From positions 1 through 64,000 of IMG/VR virus record IMGVR_UViG_3300020578_000034: a DNA stretch of 64,000 nucleotides; one strand, given 5' to 3'. The translations under genes and the position numbers were made by a program. The notes under the pieces were generated by a model. The model ran no database searches. It was not told where the DNA came from and was given only the letters and a program-made list of their open reading frames with translations. Numbering within the stretch: the first letter of the stretch is position 1; each line of letters starts with the position of its first letter. This stretch comes from a virus. Shown one piece after another: positions 49,235-58,158 of the stretch.

Positions 49235-49302
49235 CAACTATACGTCTATAATTGTTGAGTAATTGTCAAATCCCGTCGCCGGGAATAGAGGATAAAGGGC
49301 AG
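49235..49302 (+). promoter_or_regulatory. Promoter candidate upstream of the third polyprotein
   Basis: A perfect -10 hexamer TATAAT lies at 49247-49252 in a short AT-rich gap, about 50 bases before the ATG at 49303. The -35 position (about 49224-49229, CCGATA) is a poor match, so an activator or a phage sigma factor would be needed. The surrounding bases form an imperfect palindrome (CAAC-TATA...TATA-ATTGTTG). AAAGGG serves as a weak ribosome-binding site. Confidence 0.5.
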
Positions 49303-52300
49303 ATGTCGCCAACCCCGTTCAGAATTCCGTTCAACGCGAAAATCGTCGCCAGGCACGGAACGACGTCCGTGTACGCGCTCAGGGACGGGCGCCTCGCGTT
49401 CGTCGACCACACCAAGAACCGCACCTTCCTCGACGGGAGCAGGGACGTCGGGACGGGGACCTACGGGTCGGGTCACAACTCGGCGTGGGCCGACTCGCGC
49501 ATCGTCGCCGTCGCGTCCAAGGGCGGCTCCGCCTCGTTCGCGCAGACCAAGGCACTCAGACCGAAACAATCCAGGATGCCGCAGGAGGCGCCGGACCAGC
49601 CCGGGGAGGAGATTCCCGACGAGGCTTTCTCGCGACTGATGCCGATGATCCCGAAGGAGTTCCTTGATTGGGCGGCGTCGTACGAGATCGGCGACCCGCT
49701 GCCCCCGATGATGCCGGGTTACGGCGGGAAAACGCTGTGCAATAAATCCATAAACGACACCTCCTACTCGCAGGACGACTTCGGGGTGGACCAGGTCGTC
49801 GAGCGCGTCCTCGCGGACATGGGTTTGCCAGACATAAACCCCGCCCTCGCCTTCGCCCCCGAGATGGAGACCAAGGGCCTCCCGCGGATGGAGCAGAAGG
49901 GCATCCTGGGCAGGGAGATCAGGGACCTGGCGCGCAACATCGCCGACTCGATCCTCACGGCGAGGGGCCTGTGGAAGGACGAGCTGAACAAGATTCGCTG
50001 CGGGTCGGGACCGAACGCCAACAGGTTCACCGACATCTTCGGGACCGGTTGCGACGTGCCGGGCGCCGACACGGCCGGCAACATCGTCGGCGCGATAAGG
50101 GCCGGGGTGGACGTTCCCGGTCCGGTGGACGAGGTGGCGGGGAGGATCGAGGGGGCGAGGGAGAGCGTCGCCGACGCGGCCGACGGAATGGACTTCCCGG
50201 GCGGAAAACCTTCCCTCGGCGAAAGGCTCAGGACGGCGCTGACGAGGGTCCGGGGCGGGCACACGCCGCACTACGTGGCCGACATGCCGAGCGACATTGA
50301 CCCGGCGGCAGGCATGTCAGACGTGTTGAGCAGGAGATCCGACAAGAGGGGAGCGTTCCAGTTCGTCCGATCTCTAGTCAACCGCAATAAACGGCGCGAG
50401 CGCGGCAAGAAGGGGGAGAAAACCCACAGATCCGCGGAAGAGATGGCCAGGGAGGCCTTCGCCACGCGCGAGTACCGCGACTGGGAGCAGGACTTCACGC
50501 TTAGAAAAGGCAGGCTGCCGAACAGGGGCGAGAAACTCAACTGGTTGGCCGAGCACGTCGGATGGAAAGGACAGATCAGGGACGCGGCCGGCAACCCCGT
50601 GACGGACGAGTTTGGCAACCCGGTGGGAAGCTTCGGCGGGTTGGCCGACACCGCGGTCGTGGACGGGGAAGTGACCGACATGACCCATTTCGAAGCGATG
50701 GTCGAGCAGGTAGTGCGCAACCCGAACTTGGTGGAGGGCGGTAATTTCGACATGCTGAGCGAGGCCAAGAAGAGGAAGATCAGGGAGGAGGTCGAGAGGA
50801 ACATATACGACTACGGGCTCCAGACCCTGTTCGCCATGAAGAACGCCGGCGGGCCGGAAAAGATAGAGCAGATCCAACCCGACGGGAGCAGGATCCTGGT
50901 GGACAACCCGGAGCACAAGAAACGCTTCGCCGAGGTAATACCGACCCATTTCCGCATAATTCACGAGACAGACCCCAGCAACCGGAACCCTTCACTCAGG
51001 GATGCGGCGGTGGTCACCGCGGTCAACGGTTTTGAACCGGGCATCGATGACGTGATCGACTTTGTCCCGGAGATGGGTACAGATCGGCGGATGACTGCGG
51101 CACGACCGCTCACGGCGGGCAGGCAGCGCTATGGAAGCGTCGCCGGTTCTATGCCGTTGTATGTGCATGAGAACCAGACCAGTGGAGGCGAAATTCCGTT
51201 CGTGGCCTCCATAAGCCTTAATCCGCTGTGGTTCATAAACCAGCAAACACAGAAGGACAAGCTCGCGGGCTTCGGCGATCAACACCTGGGGATGGACATG
51301 AGCAGGGAGGCGTTCTGGGCGCACACCGCCGACCACGAGCTGAACCACATAGACGACTTCGCGCAGAGGCTCGGGAACAAGCTCGGATACTGGGGGGAAC
51401 TCGGCGGCGGCCGGGAGGAGTGGATGCAGAGGCTGTCGCAGCAAACGTACACGCGCACGCCCACGGGTGGTCGTTGGTCGAACGTGATAGACCTCCGCAA
51501 GGACGCGGCCAACTACACCTTCCTCGGGCAGCAGATCGCGGAACTCGACGCAAAACTGGCCACAGCCACGACGCCCTACGAGAGACAGAAGGCGATTTGG
51601 TTCTTCTACATGCAGAACATGAGGTTCGACGAGCAGACGATGTCCGACTTCGCGAGGTGGATGAACAGATCGGGCGCGGGTTTCACGCCTGGTAAGCGCC
51701 TTTCTAAGGACGAGCAGGCCGCGATGCTCAACGAGATCTACGAAAACCTGCGGGCGCGCGGCTACGCCGAGGAGACCGGGGTGCCGTCCTTCAGTTTCTG
51801 GCAAGACATGATCGACACGCCTCTGGGTTACTGGAACCCAGCGACGGGCACGTTCGAGTTCCCTCTCGACCCGCGCACCGGGCTCCTGAACCCGTACCCG
51901 CTGAACGTGATGAACATGCAACCGAGATGGACGGGAAGAAGAGACGCGATGAATCGTCCCTTCTCGGACAACGTCGCCACATTTCCCGATAACCTTGATC
52001 CGTCACGCTTCGGGCCTGGACAGCCCCCGTTCGGGCAGGCGAGGCTCGACAACTCCGTCTCCAACCTCCTGCACGGATTCATAGGGGGGACCTACGCCGG
52101 CGAGAACGACTATGAATTCGCGGCGGAGCTGAGGACGCATCTGAACAAACAGGGCGCGCTCGCCGACATCAGGGAGTTCCTCGCCGACCCCGCCCGCAAC
52201 ATACACCAGCTCACCGAAGCCGACTTCATGACGCTCGTGGCCAGATACGTGGGGAAGGACGAGGTCTACAGACTTTACGGGGAACCAATGCCTGGACCAC

Positions 52301-55300
52301 GAGCACTGCCCCCTGGCTTTGTCGGCCCGGGAGGCGGGGCACCCCCGCCACCTGGCGCTGGCGGGCCACCTGGCGCTGGCGGGCCACCGGGCGGAGCACC
52401 AGGAATACCGACGATCCCCCTCGGGCCAGCCTCGCCACCGAGGACGCCAACGGGTGGGGGAGGCGGCGCCGCCCCGACCCCATCCTCCCCAAGATTGCGC
52501 GGAACCGCCACCAGGCCGACGATTCCGATGGTGCCACGAGCCGACGACCCAGACATTCCCACTCCCGACGATACGACTCCGCCCCCAGCCTCCCCGCGGT
52601 TGCGCGGAACCGCCACCAGGCCGACGATTCCGATGGTGCCACGAGCCGACGACCCAGACATTCCCACTCCCGACGATACGACTCCGCCCCCAGCCTCCCC
52701 GCGGTTGCGCGGAACCGCCACCAGGCCGACGATTCCGACGCGTCCGTCGGACGAAGGTCCAGAAGCTCCCGGCGACGCCCCGGAGCCCGGGGCTCCATCG
52801 AGGGTCCGTGGCACGGGAGTCAGGAGACCGACCAGGCCGACGACCGACGACGATCTCACGGAGACGACCGACGACGATCTCGTAGAACCGACGGTCAGAC
52901 CTGAAACCGATGCGGATCGCGTTTCGCCGGAAAGACGCAGAGCCGACGCGGACAGGGAAAGAAGGTTGCGCGAGCTGTTCGACGATGTAGAAGAGACTCC
53001 GGCGGAGCGGGAGGAATTTGAAAAAAGGGTAGAAGAATCCCGCAGGAGGGCGGAAGCCGTGTATTACTCGGGCCACTACGGGGACGTCGAGCAAGCAGTG
53101 GAAGATGCAAAACGCAACATCTCGTCCGATGATCGAATCAACCCTAGAGATCGCGAAAGGCGCGTTCGCACAATGGACGAACAAGTTGCGGCGAGGCGCA
53201 GAGCGATTGATCGAATTCCGGTCGCAACCGATCCAAAAGAACGTAGAGGGCAACAAATAGTCGCCGCCGCGCTAGAAGCGGAATTGATGTATAAAGCTGG
53301 GCAAATAGATTACAGAACCAACGAGCGCCGACAAGCGGACTTGTCGGTCCTGGCCGACCTAAACGGAACGCCACTCTACCGGGACGACCAAGGCATGTTC
53401 AAATTGGAAAGCAGCGTTCCGGAATGGCAGAGGACCGAGGGACCCGACTCGATCGACGATTCGGCCGAATCCGTCGCTTCTAGAACGGCCTTGGCCGAAA
53501 CAATGTTCGGAAAGAGCGAAGCCTCGGAACTCTTGGGCACTCGTTCTTCCGAGACCGACGGACCCACCGCCGATTCGCAAGCGGACAGGTTGAGGCTGAA
53601 CCAAATTCGCGAGGAACGAGTCAACGCCACGGCGCGCGTAGCGGACGCGGAAACTCGCCACGACGAAGCCCTCAGGAGGGCGAGGCGCACGGGATCCGAT
53701 CCCGACAGGGGAGGGGACGGCGACCCGGCGGCGTGGGCGGATTACAGGGCTGCCTACGAAGAATTGAACGACGCGGACGCCGAGAACGCCAGGCTGCTGC
53801 GCGAGTCGAGGGAGCTTGAGGATCGGATACCGAAGAGCGATACACCGACGCCCGCCACGACCAGGGATCCCTCGAGGAGATCTTACGAACGACCGGAAAC
53901 TCCCGAAGGCATCATCGTGGAGGGCGAAACCCCGCAACGGCAGATACGAATGACCAACCAGACCACGGGGGAAATAATTTACGTGGATCCGAGCAACGCT
54001 CGCATCATGGATGAAGTCAGGGCGGAGGGCTTCGCCCCGGACGTGAGGCAACCCACCGCTCCCGCAAGGAGACAGGCCAGTGGGCGAGAAAAACCGCGAA
54101 CGAAACCCGTACGCACAGTTCGCAATCAAAAACCAGATGAGCCCGATTGGGTGAGACGCGAGCGGGCCCGACGTGCTCGGGCGGGATTGGCCGACGATAT
54201 TCCCGGATACGACGACGAGCCGGATGTGGGAATGGCGCCGCCGACCAGGAAGAGGTCGGATTCCGACGGGGTGAGGGAGTTCCTGGAGGAGGGCGACGGG
54301 GCCTTCATGACGCCCGAGCAGGCCCGCCTGCAAAGGGACGGAGCCGTCGAGCGCCGGGAGTCGGCCATCTCGCAGCGCGAGAGGTTGATAAACGAGAGGG
54401 ACGGGGTTGAGAACGGCGTCGTCGGACGCAACCTGACGGACGATCAGGCGCAGAGACGGGTTGAGGAGCTGAACCGCCAGATAGCCGAATTGGAGAGAAG
54501 GATAGACGACCTCGAGAGGACAGCGGAGTTGTTCTCGGAGCACGCACGAAAACTCGAGGAGGGAATCCCCATCAGGGGGAGACGAGGTGGCGACGCTGAA
54601 GCAGGTATGGGCCGAACGTACGAAACCTTGGTCGGCACGCACGCAAACGTCGTCTCCAGAAAACGAGACGAGATAGCGAGGGCGCGACAAACGCTCGACG
54701 GGATAGGCACCCGCAGGAACGGGGGTCTGGTGACCAGGGAGGAGGCCAAGGCGGTCGCCGCCGCGTTCGAGGACCTGTTCTCCGGGGACATGAGGGTGCA
54801 GAGCAATTTTGAGGGGAGGCTGAGAACGGAGTTGCTCAGCAACGGTCGCACCATGGTCAGGTTGGATGCGCAAGTGAACTGGGACGAGATGGTCCAGGTC
54901 CAGGACCTGACGAGCATCCCCATAACCATGCAAATAAAGTCCGCCGACGGCAAAACGATTTACGGGTACGCCACGAGGAGGCTGGAGATAGGCGACGACG
55001 GAGTCACCGTCCATCACGGTTCCCTCACCATCTCGCCGGAGTTCCGCGGCATGGGGATAGCCAGCGAGTTTAACGCAAGGAACGAGAACCTATACAAAGC
55101 CCTCGGGGTCAGGAGCATAACGACCAGCGGATCCTCCTCCTCGATGACGAGCACAAACAACCCGTTCGAGGACCAGGTGATCGGAACCGGCGCAACCCAC
55201 TGGGCCCGCAACGGGTTCACCTGGAGGGACGATGACGCAAAACAAAAATTCATCGGAATCATAGACTCGGCATTGTCGAATAAGCCGGGAATCTTCTCGG

Positions 55301-58158
55301 ACGAGGAGAGGCGGAGGATATCCTCCCTGTACAAGAGAGGCCGATCCGGGGACTTTGAGACTTCGGCGACCGCGGAAGAGCTGGTTGATTTCGAGGGCGC
55401 CGACAGATTGTTCGCCGAGGAAGGCGCGATCATCGGGTACAGGAGGGACCTGGCGCCCGCCGAGATTGCTGCTCCGAAATCGTCGAGATTCACCAGGATC
55501 GCCGACAGGCTCGGCCGGCGCTCCCGAAACCGGCGCGACGAAACGGACGGTTCGTCGTTCGGGCCGGCTCCCTGGGATCCGGATGCCGAGCTGGAGGAGG
55601 CGCTGGATGACAGGCGGGCCCGCCAAATCGCGGAGTCGCTGGCGGCGCTCGAGCCCCCGGATTGGATCAGGGATTGGGACCCGGAAGCCGAAGCGGCGGA
55701 GACGAGGAGGGCTAGGTCGGCGGCGGAGGGACCGAACGCCGCCATGAGGGGGGGGCGAGGTGACGACGAACAAAGACGCCTGAGACGCGAACTTGAGCAA
55801 GCTCTAGGACGCGTTGGCCCACTTCCGGAAGCACCAAGCAAAAGATATACGGAACCAATTACCGATGGGCCAGAAATAATAAGGGCAACACCGAGAGGCG
55901 GCGACGCGGAAGCCGGGATGGCGAGCGGCAACAGATCCAGCTCCCTCGGGAGGATCGCGAGGGGGAGCATGAGGGACCGGGCAATTGCCAAGCTGCTCGA
56001 CAAGGTCCTCGACAGGACCGGTGCGGACGAGGAAACCAGGGAGAAGGTGAAGATCGGCCTCGGACTGGCGACGGCGTTCAGCGCGGGGGGGCCGGCCGGC
56101 GCGGCCACGTACGTGGCGGTCGAGGCCGCGAGGAGAGGCGGCAGGGATCTCGCCGAGTTCACCATAGGCGAGTTGCTGAGACGCGGCAAGATCGACGACG
56201 AGCAGGCCCGCAAGGCCATGGCCGCCGTGGACCGGATAGCCCCCGACGGTCTGCCGGACGACGCGAAGAGGCGGCTCGGCAGGGCCTTCTCGGAGGCGGC
56301 CGACCTCTTCAACGAGAGGATCAACACCCCCGAAAACAGGAGAAGGCTCGCCGAGATGGGCGAGGACGTCGTCGACTCGGCGAGGCAGAGAGCCCAGGAC
56401 CTTGGTCGGAGAGTCAGGAGACGGCGCGGTGCCGACTCGAGGGGCGGCGACGCTGAAGCAGGGATGAGTCGCGGGGGCACCGACAAACCGGTGGTCCGCA
56501 CCGACGGGGAGGGAAGACCGCTGACCAGCGCTGCTTCCCCGCAACGGAGCGGAACGGCGACGGAAAACTACGAGGCGAACGTTCGGGGGATAGAGGACGA
56601 CTCCAGATTGGTCCAATCGGAAATTGACGCCTTGGAGGCTGCGATAGCCCAGGCCGAGGCCACGGGGGAATGGAGGGGAGCCGACTTCGGCGTCAGTTTC
56701 GAGGACGTGGAACCGGAAGCGATGCCCACCCAGGCATACCTGACCAGGACTGCGGGCGGAACGAAGAATCCAAGAAACCTGAGTGCCGAAGAAACGAAAC
56801 AAAACGACGCAATATCCAGGGCAAAAACGCGACTGGCGACGGCCAAAAAAGAGCAAGTGAGACTCGCCCGCGTGGCGACGGACAAACGAACGCGCAGGGA
56901 ACAAAACGTTCTCGACCTAGAGGACATCCCGGCGGAAGAGCTGGAACAACTCGTGGCCGAGGCGGAGGACATCAAGCGATTGGTCGCCCAAAGGGACGAA
57001 GCCAAGAAAAAACTGAGAAGAGACCCGAGATTCGCCGATTTGGACCTGGACCAACAACCCATCGCCATAGACGCCGAACTGGACCGAATGGGAATGCCCG
57101 ACCCGCTATCCCCGGGGGCAGGAGAACGAGCGGCCATTCACGTGGGCAGCGACACGCTCGACAACGGCGTCTTGGACCCGGGTTTTACGTCCGGCGACGA
57201 AACGATGGCCATCGGGGGCGGCAACACCGGTGCGATGAATCAAAACCAGATTCGCAACGTCCGGCGACAAAGAGAAGAAACGGCGGGAAAACTCAAAGCG
57301 GCGGAACGCCTCGTTCAGGAACTCGAATCTGGCACCACGACGATAACCCCACGAGACAAGACCGAAGCCGATTTGCTCAACGGAAAGACCAATTCATCTA
57401 GATTTTCCGCCGGTCAATCGGTGGATCTCGACAAGGTCAGGCCAGGCGTCGACGGTGCGACACTGTCGCGCGGGATCGCCGAGAAGATGCGGATCCAAAT
57501 CAAACAAGATCGCGCGTCGTTGACGAGGCAGGATGCGATTCTGAAAAGGATCAGCGAAAGCCCCAAGTTCGGATACGTCAGCGCCTATCCGCTAAGACCG
57601 GAAGGAACGACGATTGAAGGATACTTCGGCAGAAACTCGGGTAAGAAAGTTCCGGCGAACATCGGAACCTTCCTCACGGAAGCCGAGCAAAACGATCGCG
57701 GGCAGAGGACGCCCGACGGTTTCGTGAACGTGAAGGATAGGGGGATGCTGGATCGCTGGAAGAACACGATAAGGGGAACCCAGTGGCTGGTAATCGGAGG
57801 CGACGACACCATCACGAGCCATTTCGGCAATAGCCCGAATAACGAGGCTCAGATCCTCGGAATCAACAAACCCGTTTTCGGTTTCTCCTTCGGTGCGGCG
57901 TCAGCCGCCAACTACAGAACCAATCTCAGCGACATAGGCATGGCCCTAGCCGCAAGAGCGGTATCGCTAAGGAGAAGCGGCGAAGAGGTCACCCCGGAAT
58001 CCGTGATGCAGGCGCGCAGGAAAGTGGAGTCGTCGAGGATAATCATGCTGGCGAGAGGCGGAGCGACGATCGATGAGATAGCCCAAAAAACCGGACGAAG
58101 CTATCAATTCGTGAGCGAGTTGCTCAGGCTCGCCGGAGTCGAGGGCGGGCCCGCATGA
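49303..58158 (+). CDS. Third capsid polyprotein: zincin, GNAT acetyltransferase, SLOG-like and HTH
   Basis: A 2951-residue protein from the ATG at 49303 (a TTG at 49252 inside the -10 box is unlikely). Exact E-A-G-M sites: Glu1766, 2203 and 2385; variants A-A-G-M near 335, D-V-G-M near 1642 and N-A-A-M near 2145. The N-terminal region has the motif R-C-G-S-G-P-N-A-N-R-F-T-D near 232. A zinc-protease motif H-E-L-N-H is at 678-682. A Pro-rich repeat lies at about 1005-1160, followed by a charged coiled-coil region to 1640. A GNAT-type acetyltransferase is at about 1860-1975. Fragment 2204-2385 is helical with a Gly/Ala-rich hydrophobic centre. The C-terminal fragment (2386-2951) has a region paralogous to part of the 5467-residue protein, a SLOG-like G-G-D-D-T motif near 2830 and a final helix-turn-helix. 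Confidence 0.87.
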   Translation: MSPTPFRIPFNAKIVARHGTTSVYALRDGRLAFVDHTKNRTFLDGSRDVGTGTYGSGHNSAWADSRIVAVASKGGSASFAQTKALRPKQSRMPQEAPDQPGEEIPDEAFSRLMPMIPKEFLDWAASYEIGDPLPPMMPGYGGKTLCNKSINDTSYSQDDFGVDQVVERVLADMGLPDINPALAFAPEMETKGLPRMEQKGILGREIRDLARNIADSILTARGLWKDELNKIRCGSGPNANRFTDIFGTGCDVPGADTAGNIVGAIRAGVDVPGPVDEVAGRIEGARESVADAADGMDFPGGKPSLGERLRTALTRVRGGHTPHYVADMPSDIDPAAGMSDVLSRRSDKRGAFQFVRSLVNRNKRRERGKKGEKTHRSAEEMAREAFATREYRDWEQDFTLRKGRLPNRGEKLNWLAEHVGWKGQIRDAAGNPVTDEFGNPVGSFGGLADTAVVDGEVTDMTHFEAMVEQVVRNPNLVEGGNFDMLSEAKKRKIREEVERNIYDYGLQTLFAMKNAGGPEKIEQIQPDGSRILVDNPEHKKRFAEVIPTHFRIIHETDPSNRNPSLRDAAVVTAVNGFEPGIDDVIDFVPEMGTDRRMTAARPLTAGRQRYGSVAGSMPLYVHENQTSGGEIPFVASISLNPLWFINQQTQKDKLAGFGDQHLGMDMSREAFWAHTADHELNHIDDFAQRLGNKLGYWGELGGGREEWMQRLSQQTYTRTPTGGRWSNVIDLRKDAANYTFLGQQIAELDAKLATATTPYERQKAIWFFYMQNMRFDEQTMSDFARWMNRSGAGFTPGKRLSKDEQAAMLNEIYENLRARGYAEETGVPSFSFWQDMIDTPLGYWNPATGTFEFPLDPRTGLLNPYPLNVMNMQPRWTGRRDAMNRPFSDNVATFPDNLDPSRFGPGQPPFGQARLDNSVSNLLHGFIGGTYAGENDYEFAAELRTHLNKQGALADIREFLADPARNIHQLTEADFMTLVARYVGKDEVYRLYGEPMPGPRALPPGFVGPGGGAPPPPGAGGPPGAGGPPGGAPGIPTIPLGPASPPRTPTGGGGGAAPTPSSPRLRGTATRPTIPMVPRADDPDIPTPDDTTPPPASPRLRGTATRPTIPMVPRADDPDIPTPDDTTPPPASPRLRGTATRPTIPTRPSDEGPEAPGDAPEPGAPSRVRGTGVRRPTRPTTDDDLTETTDDDLVEPTVRPETDADRVSPERRRADADRERRLRELFDDVEETPAEREEFEKRVEESRRRAEAVYYSGHYGDVEQAVEDAKRNISSDDRINPRDRERRVRTMDEQVAARRRAIDRIPVATDPKERRGQQIVAAALEAELMYKAGQIDYRTNERRQADLSVLADLNGTPLYRDDQGMFKLESSVPEWQRTEGPDSIDDSAESVASRTALAETMFGKSEASELLGTRSSETDGPTADSQADRLRLNQIREERVNATARVADAETRHDEALRRARRTGSDPDRGGDGDPAAWADYRAAYEELNDADAENARLLRESRELEDRIPKSDTPTPATTRDPSRRSYERPETPEGIIVEGETPQRQIRMTNQTTGEIIYVDPSNARIMDEVRAEGFAPDVRQPTAPARRQASGREKPRTKPVRTVRNQKPDEPDWVRRERARRARAGLADDIPGYDDEPDVGMAPPTRKRSDSDGVREFLEEGDGAFMTPEQARLQRDGAVERRESAISQRERLINERDGVENGVVGRNLTDDQAQRRVEELNRQIAELERRIDDLERTAELFSEHARKLEEGIPIRGRRGGDAEAGMGRTYETLVGTHANVVSRKRDEIARARQTLDGIGTRRNGGLVTREEAKAVAAAFEDLFSGDMRVQSNFEGRLRTELLSNGRTMVRLDAQVNWDEMVQVQDLTSIPITMQIKSADGKTIYGYATRRLEIGDDGVTVHHGSLTISPEFRGMGIASEFNARNENLYKALGVRSITTSGSSSSMTSTNNPFEDQVIGTGATHWARNGFTWRDDDAKQKFIGIIDSALSNKPGIFSDEERRRISSLYKRGRSGDFETSATAEELVDFEGADRLFAEEGAIIGYRRDLAPAEIAAPKSSRFTRIADRLGRRSRNRRDETDGSSFGPAPWDPDAELEEALDDRRARQIAESLAALEPPDWIRDWDPEAEAAETRRARSAAEGPNAAMRGGRGDDEQRRLRRELEQALGRVGPLPEAPSKRYTEPITDGPEIIRATPRGGDAEAGMASGNRSSSLGRIARGSMRDRAIAKLLDKVLDRTGADEETREKVKIGLGLATAFSAGGPAGAATYVAVEAARRGGRDLAEFTIGELLRRGKIDDEQARKAMAAVDRIAPDGLPDDAKRRLGRAFSEAADLFNERINTPENRRRLAEMGEDVVDSARQRAQDLGRRVRRRRGADSRGGDAEAGMSRGGTDKPVVRTDGEGRPLTSAASPQRSGTATENYEANVRGIEDDSRLVQSEIDALEAAIAQAEATGEWRGADFGVSFEDVEPEAMPTQAYLTRTAGGTKNPRNLSAEETKQNDAISRAKTRLATAKKEQVRLARVATDKRTRREQNVLDLEDIPAEELEQLVAEAEDIKRLVAQRDEAKKKLRRDPRFADLDLDQQPIAIDAELDRMGMPDPLSPGAGERAAIHVGSDTLDNGVLDPGFTSGDETMAIGGGNTGAMNQNQIRNVRRQREETAGKLKAAERLVQELESGTTTITPRDKTEADLLNGKTNSSRFSAGQSVDLDKVRPGVDGATLSRGIAEKMRIQIKQDRASLTRQDAILKRISESPKFGYVSAYPLRPEGTTIEGYFGRNSGKKVPANIGTFLTEAEQNDRGQRTPDGFVNVKDRGMLDRWKNTIRGTQWLVIGGDDTITSHFGNSPNNEAQILGINKPVFGFSFGAASAANYRTNLSDIGMALAARAVSLRRSGEEVTPESVMQARRKVESSRIIMLARGGATIDEIAQKTGRSYQFVSELLRLAGVEGGPA
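51200..51450 (+). other. Domain: zinc metalloprotease motif (HELNH)
   Basis: Residues 678-682 read H-E-L-N-H, within H-T-A-D-H-E-L-N-H-I-D-D, the H-E-x-x-H zinc and catalytic signature in a helix. A third ligand is not obvious, though acidic and His residues follow. It lies in the largest predicted fragment (about 336-1642). Confidence 0.65.
52495..52738 (+). repeat. 105-bp tandem repeat in the Pro-rich linker
   Basis: Units start with TTGCGCGGAACC at 52495, 52600 and 52705, giving a period of exactly 105 bases (35 residues); the third is partial. Each encodes L-R-G-T-A-T-R-P-T-I-P followed by a Pro/Asp/Thr-rich stretch. The copies are nearly identical in DNA, indicating recent expansion. 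Confidence 0.92.
54880..55240 (+). other. Domain: GNAT N-acetyltransferase
   Basis: Residues about 1860-1980, in the fragment between Glu1766 and the next site. S-L-T-I-S-P-E-F-R-G-M-G-I-A-S-E-F near 1905-1920 is the acetyl-CoA pyrophosphate-binding motif A (R-G-x-G-I-A), preceded by the Y-G-Y-A-T-R-R-L strand and followed by A-L-G-V-R-S-I-T-T-S-G and A-R-N-G-F-T-W, the usual closing strand. The substrate is unknown; phage GNATs can modify host proteins or nucleic acids. Confidence 0.75.

Noticed and set aside
49252-49302. TTG at 49252 as start of the third polyprotein
   Set aside because: It lies at the end of the TATAAT box and has no ribosome-binding site; the ATG at 49303 has AAAGGG upstream.
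52495-52738. CRISPR-like array
   Set aside because: The 105-bp repeats are contiguous, in frame and Pro-rich coding; there are no spacers.
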